Shown here piece after piece: positions 1-5,152 of a stretch of 5,818 bases of DNA. Origin of the DNA: an uncultured Alphaproteobacteria bacterium (GTDB lineage: Bacteria; Pseudomonadota; Alphaproteobacteria; Caulobacterales; Caulobacteraceae); the NCBI GenBank assembly GCA_903928755.1, contig CAIYSH010000451.1:1-5818 (forward strand), in the 5' to 3' direction. The position numbers and the translations under genes were made by a program. The notes under the pieces were generated by a model. That model was not told the origin of the DNA, ran no database searches, and saw only the letters and a list, made by a program, of their open reading frames with translations. Within the stretch, counting starts at the first letter, position 1, and every line of letters starts with the position of its first letter.

Positions 1-56
1 AGCTTGCCGGTGAAATAGGAAAGCTTCAACCCGTGCAGGGCATAGGACTGAGCCAT
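1..56 (-). CDS. Partial gene, possible glutathione S-transferase (N-terminus only)
   Basis: Only the first 18 codons lie in the window; the gene continues past the left edge. The ATG (56 down to 54) overlaps the TGA of the upstream sulfatase gene by one base (TGATG), an arrangement typical of translational coupling, and the frame stays open to the edge. The visible peptide is MAQSYALHGLKLSYFTGK. A short beta-strand of the type Y-x-L-x-G, followed by a Ser-Tyr-x-x-x-Lys segment, is how many bacterial glutathione S-transferases begin: the thioredoxin-fold N-domain with the glutathione-activating Ser/Tyr region. That family call is inferred from a very short stretch and could be wrong. The presence of a coding start here is better supported than the product. 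It would be co-transcribed with the sulfatase. Confidence 0.5.
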   Translation of the reverse strand, partial: MAQSYALHGLKLSYFTGK

Positions 57-1840
57 CAAACCGGGCGCTTCCGTCGCCGGAGCCAGACCCAGCCGGCCAT
101 CAGGGCGACCAGCCCAGCAAGGGCCGCCCCAAGGGCCGGCATGGCGAAACCGAGCTGGCGCATGATGACGTTCTGGCCCACCTGCTTCTGGCTGTTATAG
201 CCTTCAGGAAGCGGCTGCACGCCCACCCGGCGTTCATAGGCTGCATAGTCGGCCTGCATGGATCTGAAGACATCGGGCTGGTCGCGGGAGCGGTCGTTCG
301 TCTCGCCAGGATCGGTGGCCATGTCGTACAACCGCCATTGCCCGTCGCCAATGGGCGCCATGTTGCGCACGATTTTCCATGGACCTCGAAACAGGGCCGC
401 ATTGCCCGATACTTCCATGCCCACGGCCTGGTCGGCGGGGTGGGCCACGGCCGTGCCATCGGTCAGCACGGCGCGCAGGCTGCGTCCATCCAGGGACACC
501 GATCCGGCGGGGGCTGACGGTGCCGAGACAAGGTCGAGTATGGTTGGGGTTACGTCGGTCACAAAGGTTGCCGCAGAGACCCGGCCTGCCGGCGCGATCC
601 CGGGCCCTGACATGATCAGGGGCACATGGATGCCGCCCTCCGAGGTGTAGAACTTGTAGAGGCTGCCCGGCGAAGAAATGGCAGAGGCCCAGTCCGGGCC
701 AATGAAGTTCAGACTGCCCGCTTCGCCAAGGGTCTGCAGATTCCGGTCATAGCCATGCTGGGACATCCACATGTCCATACCGGGCGAATGAACAGGATCG
801 CTGGGTTCGGGGCCGTTGTCGGAGGTGACGACGAACAGGGTGTTCTCAAGTTCACCCCGCGCCTGGAGGTGGCTGATCAGCCGACCAATGCTGGCATCCA
901 TCGCCTCCAGCATGCCGGAATAGACTTCCATGCTGCGCGCATAGGTGCGTCGGTCATTTGCAGACAGGCTCGCCCAGGCCCTGGCAATCTTCGGCATGTC
1001 CTGGGCCTGCGCTCCGGGCGGCAATATCCCCAGCGCCCGCGCACGGGCTGTACGCTGACGGCGGAGTTCTACCCAGCCAGCGTCGAAACGGCCGCGATAG
1101 TGGTCGCTATACTGGCGCGGGGCCTGAACCGGGATGTGCACGGCCTGGAAGGCGAGATAGGCCAGGAAGGGCTGCGCCCCGGCCGGCTTTTCGTCCAGAT
1201 ACCCGATCATCCGGTCCACCAGCAGGTCGGACGAATAATAGCTTGCAGGCATCCGGGCGCGCACACCGTCCTCGAACCAGGGCGCGTCGGCATAGTAAGG
1301 CATGTAGGGCTTGGCCGCCCAGTTGTCGGCACCGGAGGCATCGAGGGCCAGGGAGCGGTCAAACCCATGGCCGTTCGGCAGTTGTCCCTTGCCATGCCCC
1401 AGGTGCCATTTGCCGGCCATCAGGGTTCGGTAGCCAGCCTGTTTCAGCCGATCGGCTACGGTCAGAACACCGGGTTCAATATGAAGGCCATAGCCTGGCT
1501 TGCCCCTTTGCGAGGCCGGCAGCACTTCTTCGATGGTCGCAACGCCGGCGCGGTGATTGTCCACGCCTGTGAGCAACATGGCCCGAGACGGCGAGCACAG
1601 GGGCGAGGTGTGATAGCCGGTGAACATGGCCCCCTGCCCGGCCAGCCGGTCGATATTGGGGGTGTGTGCCTCGCCCCCGAAGGCCCCGAAATCCATCAGA
1701 GCGGAATCATCGACAAGGATCATCACCACATTGGGGCGCCTGGGTGTCGCCGCGACGGGACCGGCCGCAAGCACGCCTGGCAGGGCGGTCAGCAACAGTC
1801 CTGCGGCGAACCTCCCTGCCCACCCATTCAACTGCAGCAT
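56..1840 (-). CDS. Exported arylsulfatase (cysteine-type sulfatase) with C-terminal membrane anchor
   Basis: This 594-residue sulfatase hydrolyses sulfate esters in the periplasm. The ATG at 1840 is preferred because GGAG lies 6 bases upstream; a TTG four codons earlier overlaps that ribosome site. Residues 1 to about 31 form a signal peptide (hydrophobic core AAGLLLTALPGVLAA, possible cleavage after VAA). The alkaline-phosphatase-fold core follows: metal ligands Asp44-Asp45 (LVDD), the sulfatase signature C-S-P-S-R at 82-86 with Cys82 the expected formylglycine precursor, Lys144 and His146 (GKWHLG), metal ligands Asp341-Asn342 (TSDNGPE), and a likely active-site Lys396 before SEGG. The pattern is closest to Pseudomonas AtsA-type arylsulfatases. 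Residues about 564-586 form a hydrophobic helix followed by RRRKR, so the enzyme is probably tethered to the inner membrane with its catalytic domain outside. Cys82 needs a formylglycine-generating enzyme, and none is encoded here. The natural substrate cannot be read from sequence. Confidence 0.93.
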   Translation of the reverse strand: MLQLNGWAGRFAAGLLLTALPGVLAAGPVAATPRRPNVVMILVDDSALMDFGAFGGEAHTPNIDRLAGQGAMFTGYHTSPLCSPSRAMLLTGVDNHRAGVATIEEVLPASQRGKPGYGLHIEPGVLTVADRLKQAGYRTLMAGKWHLGHGKGQLPNGHGFDRSLALDASGADNWAAKPYMPYYADAPWFEDGVRARMPASYYSSDLLVDRMIGYLDEKPAGAQPFLAYLAFQAVHIPVQAPRQYSDHYRGRFDAGWVELRRQRTARARALGILPPGAQAQDMPKIARAWASLSANDRRTYARSMEVYSGMLEAMDASIGRLISHLQARGELENTLFVVTSDNGPEPSDPVHSPGMDMWMSQHGYDRNLQTLGEAGSLNFIGPDWASAISSPGSLYKFYTSEGGIHVPLIMSGPGIAPAGRVSAATFVTDVTPTILDLVSAPSAPAGSVSLDGRSLRAVLTDGTAVAHPADQAVGMEVSGNAALFRGPWKIVRNMAPIGDGQWRLYDMATDPGETNDRSRDQPDVFRSMQADYAAYERRVGVQPLPEGYNSQKQVGQNVIMRQLGFAMPALGAALAGLVALMAGWVWLRRRKRPV

Positions 1841-1846
1841 TCGGAA

Positions 1847-1850
1847 CTCC
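1847..1850 (-). promoter_or_regulatory. Ribosome binding site deciding the sulfatase start
   Basis: On the minus strand GGAG lies 6 bases before the ATG at 1840 (TTGGAGTTCCGAATG). The alternative TTG start at 1852 would lie just upstream of this site and has no purine-rich site at a suitable distance that I can see. This supports the ATG and a 594-residue product. Confidence 0.65.
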
Positions 1851-1930
1851 AAGCCTCATTGGCGACCATGGCTGATTTTGTGGCATGGATAGTGTCATTA
1901 GGTCAACGCAGACCCGGCCTGGGTGTCGTC

Positions 1931-1961
1931 TCCCTGCCTTGAAGGCGGCAGGGATCCTGCC
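1931..1961. repeat. Overlapping inverted repeats with alternative hairpins
   Basis: TCCCTGCC (1931-1938) is the exact reverse complement of GGCAGGGA (1947-1954), giving an 8-bp stem with an 8-base loop. The same middle arm can pair instead with CCTGCC (1956-1961) as GGCAGG/CCTGCC around a 3-base loop. The two structures are mutually exclusive because they share the middle arm. No T-tract follows on the plus strand, so a simple intrinsic terminator is unlikely. An operator, a structured leader or chance are all possible. Confidence 0.5.
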
Positions 1962-1970
1962 TCCCCCCCC

Positions 1971-1994
1971 CTGAACTGGCCCCTGAACTGGCCC
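1971..1994. repeat. Tandem 12-bp direct repeat (two copies)
   Basis: CTGAACTGGCCC occurs twice back to back with no mismatch (1971-1982 and 1983-1994), directly after a run of nine C whose last base is the first base of copy one. The two copies look like a recent slippage duplication in non-coding DNA. A duplicated binding site is a less likely alternative. Confidence 0.85.
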
Positions 1995-2056
1995 CTTGGC
2001 AGAAGGTCCTAAAAGGTGGAGCTTGGAACAACCACACACGGGGCGGGGACGTTAAG

Positions 2057-2446
2057 ATGCAGGTTTTACCTTGGTTCCTGAATTTCGAATTCAACCGTCG
2101 GGCCCGGCGGTCTCACGTCTGGGCTAATTTCTTTGCCTGGATCGGGGTCTTTATCGGCCTCGTCGTGATTTTATCCCTTTCAGGCGCGGCCAAGGAGGAT
2201 GCATCAGCCAATCCTGTCGTCGTGCTGATTATCATCGTGGCGATCATCGCGCGGATGATTGACGGTCTGGCGATGACCTTTCGAAGGGCACACGACACAT
2301 CCCGGTCTGGCTGGATCTGGATCCTCTGCTGGATCCCCCTGATAAACCTGCTGCCGCTCTACTGGCTCTATATCCAGGACAGCGATCAGGGGCCGAACAA
2401 GTATGGCCCGGCGGTCAAGGAATTCTATGTGCCTCCAGCGGATTAG
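2057..2446 (+). CDS. DUF805 family inner-membrane protein
   Basis: This 129-residue integral membrane protein has no known biochemical role. It shows the hallmarks of DUF805: an N-terminal F-x-x-R-A-x-R-S-x-x-W-like segment (residues about 12-22), hydrophobic helices near 23-42, 53-72 and 86-106, the family signature R-x-H-D-T-x-R-S-G-W at 77-86 between the second and third helices, and a closing G-P-N-K-Y-G-P at 112-118. Length is normal for the family. The ATG at 2057 keeps the expected N-terminus, although its upstream GGGG is a poor ribosome site. The serine hydrolase gene begins 21 bp after the stop on the same strand, so the two are probably co-transcribed. Whether they act together is unknown, since DUF805 proteins occur beside many unrelated genes. 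Confidence 0.88.
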   Translation: MQVLPWFLNFEFNRRARRSHVWANFFAWIGVFIGLVVILSLSGAAKEDASANPVVVLIIIVAIIARMIDGLAMTFRRAHDTSRSGWIWILCWIPLINLLPLYWLYIQDSDQGPNKYGPAVKEFYVPPAD

Positions 2447-2453
2447 GGCTTTC

Positions 2454-2460
2454 GAAGGGA
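2454..2460 (+). promoter_or_regulatory. Ribosome binding site of the serine hydrolase gene
   Basis: GAAGGGA lies 7 bases before the ATG at 2468 and just after the DUF805 stop. It supports this start over the in-frame ATGs a few codons later (residues 7, 9 and 10) and supports translation from a shared message. Confidence 0.55.
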
Positions 2461-2467
2461 CAATCGG

Positions 2468-3622
2468 ATGTCTTCAACGTCGAACATGAACATGATGGAC
2501 CTCGGTCTGTTTTCAGGGCAGCGCCAGTACGGGAATTTTTCGCGCTTCAAGGAAATCCTGCCTGTCAGACGTATGGCCGCCTCACCTGTGCCCTTCCCGT
2601 TTCCGGCCGGTCCGGCGGCAGCCTTGCCTGACAGCTATGAATTTGACGGCGCCCTGCATGCCACGCAGGCCTTCCTGGAGGAAACCGATACCTCGGCCAT
2701 CCTGGTCCTGCAGGACGGGAGGGTCCGTCATGAGCTCTACAGGTTGAGTGGCGGGCGTCATGTCCAATGGATTTCATGGTCGGTGGCCAAGAGCTTCGTG
2801 TCAGCGCTGGTCGGTATTGCTCTGGCCGAAGGACATATCCGCAGCATTACCGATGCGATCAGTGACTACATCCCGGTCAACCCCGGCTCGGCCTATGACG
2901 GCGTGAGCATCAGGGACGTGTTGCAAATGTCCTCAGGCGCACGCTGGAACGAAGATTACAATGATCCGGCGTCTGATGTCTTCCGCCTGGGGGCGACCAT
3001 GGCGGGGGCCATGACGCTTGATGCCTTTGTGGCGACCATGACCCCGGAGGCGGCACCGGGCACTGTGTGTCGTTACAATTCCGGCGACACCCAGGCCCTG
3101 GGGGCCATGTTGGTCAGCGCCACGGGACGTTCCCTGACCGACTACATGCAGGAAAAGCTGTGTGGTCCCCTGGGCTTTGAATCCGACAGTTTCTGGCTGG
3201 TCGATCCGGCCGGCATGGAAATGGCCTTTGCGGGCCTGAACCTGACAGCCCGCGATTTCGCCCGGCTCGGTGAACTTTACCGTAACGGCGGGCGCTGGAA
3301 TGGTCAGCAGATCGTGCCGGAGGCCTGGGTCATGGCCTCGATCCGCGCGGATGCCGCACACCTGGAGCCCGGCCAACCGATCCTTGCAGATCATCCGCTC
3401 GACCTGGGTTACGGCTATCAATGGTGGCTGCCCTCAGGCGATCGTGGGGAGTTCACCGCCATGGGGATCTACAACCAGTTGGTCTATGTCGATCCGTCGC
3501 GGGCGGTTGTGATCGTCAAGCTATCGGCAAATCCCGCCTATGGCACCAGTATGGAAGAGCGCACAAACCGGGAATACGAAAACATCGCCCTGCTCCGAGC
3601 CATTGCTGCGGCTCTGGATTAG
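2468..3622 (+). CDS. Serine hydrolase, beta-lactamase/6-aminohexanoate-dimer hydrolase-like
   Basis: This 384-residue protein has the class C beta-lactamase/esterase fold (Beta-lactamase family, PF00144 type). The catalytic S-x-x-K is S105-V-A-K108, within ISWSVAKSFVSALVG. The general-base tyrosine motif is Y203-N-S205 followed by GDTQALG, resembling the nylon-oligomer hydrolase (NylB) and esterase group rather than the Y-S-N of true AmpC enzymes. A C-terminal G-x-x-N-Q-x-x-Y-V-D-P stretch (333-343) stands where a K/H-T-G motif would lie in beta-lactamases. This argues for a carboxylesterase or amide hydrolase rather than an antibiotic-resistance enzyme. I see no signal peptide or lipobox, so it is probably cytoplasmic. 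The substrate cannot be predicted. It probably forms an operon with the DUF805 gene and converges on gpx, whose stop lies about 53 bp away. Confidence 0.9.
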   Translation: MSSTSNMNMMDLGLFSGQRQYGNFSRFKEILPVRRMAASPVPFPFPAGPAAALPDSYEFDGALHATQAFLEETDTSAILVLQDGRVRHELYRLSGGRHVQWISWSVAKSFVSALVGIALAEGHIRSITDAISDYIPVNPGSAYDGVSIRDVLQMSSGARWNEDYNDPASDVFRLGATMAGAMTLDAFVATMTPEAAPGTVCRYNSGDTQALGAMLVSATGRSLTDYMQEKLCGPLGFESDSFWLVDPAGMEMAFAGLNLTARDFARLGELYRNGGRWNGQQIVPEAWVMASIRADAAHLEPGQPILADHPLDLGYGYQWWLPSGDRGEFTAMGIYNQLVYVDPSRAVVIVKLSANPAYGTSMEERTNREYENIALLRAIAAALD

Positions 3623-3649
3623 GTCGGGCTATCCTTTCGGAATACCGCA

Positions 3650-3661
3650 AGGGTGCACCCT
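3650..3661. repeat. Short palindrome between convergent genes
   Basis: AGGGTGCACCCT is a perfect 12-bp palindrome in the 53-bp gap between the converging hydrolase and gpx stops. As RNA it would form only a very short stem, and no U-tract follows on either strand. A transcription-ending role is therefore possible by position but weakly supported. Confidence 0.35.
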
Positions 3662-3675
3662 GAAAACCGACCGGG

Positions 3676-4164
3676 TCAGCCCTGGGCCGCAAGGGCCTTG
3701 CATATGTCGGCTTCGAGCGCCGATGGAGCTGCCATCGGGCCATAGCGACCGAGGACCTGGCCGTCTCGTCCGATCAGGAACTTGGTGAAATTCCATTTGA
3801 TCGCCTTGCCCAGCAATCCGCCCTTCTGCTGTTTGAGATGATTGAACAGGGGATCGGCCTTTGGACCATTGACCTCTATCTTGCCCAGGACCGGAAAGGT
3901 CACGTCATAGGTCAGGGAACAGAAATTGGCGATTTCAGCAGCGTCACCGGGTTCCTGTGCCCCGAACTGGTTACAGGGGAAGCCCAGGACTGCAAACCCG
4001 TCTCCGCGGTATCTGCGGTAGAGGTCTTCGAGGCCTTCGTATTGTGGTGTGAAACCGCATTTCGATGCGGTGTTTACGATCAGGACAACCTGGCCGGCAT
4101 AATTGGCCAAAGGCGTCATTGAGCCATCTGCAGCCTGGACGGAAAATGCGTAAATATCGCTCAT
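3676..4164 (-). CDS. Glutathione peroxidase family protein (cysteine type, probably thioredoxin-dependent)
   Basis: This 162-residue thioredoxin-fold peroxidase should reduce hydrogen peroxide and organic hydroperoxides in the cytoplasm. The peroxidatic cysteine is Cys36 in NTASKCGFTPQY. Catalytic partners are Gln70 in the family signature LGFPCNQFGAQEP (60-72) and Trp124-Asn125 in KWNFTKF. Cys82 in NFCSLTYDVTFP sits where the resolving cysteine of plant and insect-type GPx enzymes lies. That suggests a Cys36-Cys82 disulfide reduced by thioredoxin rather than glutathione, despite the family name. There is no signal peptide, and length is normal for bacterial BsaA/BtuE-like proteins. The ATG at 4164 has AGGAG 7 bases upstream. 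It is transcribed divergently from mazG and convergently with the serine hydrolase. The inverted repeat 20 bp upstream of the start could affect its expression. Confidence 0.95.
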   Translation of the reverse strand: MSDIYAFSVQAADGSMTPLANYAGQVVLIVNTASKCGFTPQYEGLEDLYRRYRGDGFAVLGFPCNQFGAQEPGDAAEIANFCSLTYDVTFPVLGKIEVNGPKADPLFNHLKQQKGGLLGKAIKWNFTKFLIGRDGQVLGRYGPMAAPSALEADICKALAAQG

Positions 4165-4171
4165 GGTCAGG

Positions 4172-4176
4172 CTCCT
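4172..4176 (-). promoter_or_regulatory. Ribosome binding site of gpx
   Basis: AGGAG on the minus strand, 7 bases before the ATG at 4164. It is a near-ideal site and fixes the start of the peroxidase gene. Confidence 0.7.
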
Positions 4177-4183
4177 GAAACCC

Positions 4184-4233
4184 GGGGGAGATCCCCAAAT
4201 CGAGGTCTTGTATCACTCCTGGTGATCTCTCCC
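4184..4233. repeat. Imperfect inverted repeat in the gpx-mazG divergent spacer
   Basis: GGGGGAGATC (4184-4193) pairs with GATCTCTCCC (4224-4233) over 10 positions, nine Watson-Crick and one G-T. The arms enclose a 30-base spacer that includes half of a smaller perfect repeat, ATCAC/GTGAT (4212-4216 and 4222-4226, 5-base loop), whose right arm overlaps the outer arm. It lies about 20 bp upstream of the gpx start and about 80 bp upstream of the likely mazG start. A regulator-binding site or a leader hairpin is possible; no known operator consensus was recognised. Confidence 0.45.
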
Positions 4234-4308
4234 TGACAGATGGCTGCGTCAAGGAGGAAACCCGTCAATTCGGCTGCCCTTGTAACCTCGGCCCCTCCGC
4301 GCTTGTCT

Positions 4309-4313
4309 GGAGG
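4309..4313 (+). promoter_or_regulatory. Purine-rich site next to the likely mazG start
   Basis: GGAGG ends one base before the ATG at 4315, closer than normal spacing, and is 28 bases from the ATG at 4342. It is the nearest good Shine-Dalgarno-like sequence to any in-frame start but sits at the wrong distance for both, so the mazG start stays open. Confidence 0.35.
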
Positions 4314-4314
4314 C

Positions 4315-5130
4315 ATGAAAACCACGACTCAGACAGAAACCATGCCCATGCAAAAACTTCTGACCATCATGGCGCGTCTGCGGCACAGGGAGGAGGGTTG
4401 CCCCTGGGATCTGGAACAGACCTTTGAGACCATAGCCCCCTATACCGTCGAAGAAGCCTATGAGGTTGCCGATGCCATCCAGCGCAACGACTTAATAGAC
4501 CTGCGGGACGAGCTTGGCGACCTGCTGTTTCAGGTGGTCTTCCATGCCCGCATGGCAGAAGAAGAAGGGGCCTTCGTCTTCGAAGATGTGGTCGAAGCCA
4601 TATGCGCCAAGATGATCCGGCGTCATCCCCATATCTTCGGCAATGCGCCACCTCGCACCGGTGCGGAACAGGTCGAGGCCTGGGATGCCATCAAGGCGCA
4701 GGAACGCGCGCAGAAGGGCGGCACATCCGGACTGCTCGATGACATTCCCCATGGCATGCCTGCCCTGAGCCGGGCCGTGAAGCTGTCGCGGCGTGCGGCG
4801 GGAGTCGGCTTTGTCTGGCCTTCCGTAGCGGAGGTGCTGGCAAAGCTGGACGAAGAAGTCGAGGAACTGAAGGTCGAGATCGCCGCCTCCGACAAGGCGC
4901 GAGCACGGGATGAACTTGGTGATGTCCTGTTTGTGGTCGCCAATATCGCCCGGACCCTGGACATCGACCCTGAAGATGCCCTGCGCCAGTCAAATGCCAA
5001 GTTTGAAAGACGGTTCGGCTACATTGAAACCGAGTTGCGGCAAAGGGGACGGTCTCCCCAGTCCTCAGACCTGACAGAAATGGACGAGCTCTGGAACGCC
5101 GCAAAGCAGACCGAGAAGGCGCTTCGATAG
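4315..5130 (+). CDS. mazG: Nucleoside triphosphate pyrophosphohydrolase MazG
   Basis: MazG converts (d)NTPs to NMPs and pyrophosphate, clearing abnormal nucleotides and, in E. coli, moderating the stringent response. From the ATG at 4315 the product is 271 residues, close to the 263 of E. coli MazG. The first MazG domain starts at LLTIMARLRHREEGCPWD and has E46-E47-x-x-E50 plus D65-E66-L-G-D69. The second has E180-E181-x-x-E184 plus D199-E200-L-G-D203. These E-E-x-x-E and E-x-x-D sets bind magnesium. The tail N-A-K-F-E-R-R-F (227-234) matches the family. The start is uncertain. An ATG at 4240 adds 25 residues, including tandem AGG codons, with no ribosome site. The ATG at 4315 has GGAGG only one base away. 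The ATGs at 4342 and 4348 also fit the homologous N-terminus. It converges with hflX, the stops being 22 bp apart. Confidence 0.95.
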   Translation: MKTTTQTETMPMQKLLTIMARLRHREEGCPWDLEQTFETIAPYTVEEAYEVADAIQRNDLIDLRDELGDLLFQVVFHARMAEEEGAFVFEDVVEAICAKMIRRHPHIFGNAPPRTGAEQVEAWDAIKAQERAQKGGTSGLLDDIPHGMPALSRAVKLSRRAAGVGFVWPSVAEVLAKLDEEVEELKVEIAASDKARARDELGDVLFVVANIARTLDIDPEDALRQSNAKFERRFGYIETELRQRGRSPQSSDLTEMDELWNAAKQTEKALR

Positions 5131-5152
5131 ACCCGGGCCTTGATCCCCAAAG

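Larger units (their letters stand above)
1841..2056. other. Divergent spacer between sulfatase and DUF805 genes
   Basis: This 216-bp spacer should hold the promoters for both divergent transcription units. On the minus strand TTGACC (1906 to 1901) matches a -35 element, but no good -10 follows at 16-18 bases, so I do not call a promoter. The plus-strand side holds overlapping inverted repeats (1931-1961), a run of nine C (1963-1971) and a 12-bp tandem duplication (1971-1994), annotated separately. GGGG just upstream of the ATG at 2057 is the only candidate ribosome site for the DUF805 gene. No convincing small gene or RNA is visible. Confidence 0.5.

Noticed and set aside
1875..1906. Possible sulfatase promoter on the minus strand (TTGACC as -35)
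   Set aside because: The -35 match is good, but the hexamers 16-18 bases downstream (such as CCACAA) are poor -10 elements. The AT-richer CAAAAT lies about 20 bases away, so it was not called.
626..1942. A 438-codon open frame on the plus strand antisense to the sulfatase gene
   Set aside because: It lies almost wholly opposite a gene with intact catalytic motifs, and its translation shows no recognisable domain. Long antisense frames are expected in GC-rich coding DNA.
1707..2094. Minus-strand frames crossing the sulfatase start and the spacer
   Set aside because: They overlap the sulfatase signal peptide region and the non-coding spacer, have no good ribosome site that I can see, and resemble no protein family.
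2278..2459. CTTTCGAAGGG occurring twice (2278-2288 and 2449-2459)
   Set aside because: One copy lies in DUF805 coding sequence and the other overlaps the hydrolase ribosome site. An 11-bp match with no further similarity around it is likely chance.
2933..3421. A 162-codon minus-strand frame inside the serine hydrolase gene
   Set aside because: Its translation has no family features, and the plus-strand frame carries all the catalytic motifs. It is a shadow frame.
2468..3622. Antibiotic-resistance beta-lactamase
   Set aside because: It has the fold and the S-x-x-K motif, but no signal peptide, no Y-S-N and no K-T-G motif. The NylB/esterase branch fits better.
3650..3666. Palindrome AGGGTGCACCCT followed by GAAAA as an intrinsic terminator
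   Set aside because: The stem is too short once a loop is allowed, and neither strand has a U-tract in the right place. It was kept only as a palindrome.
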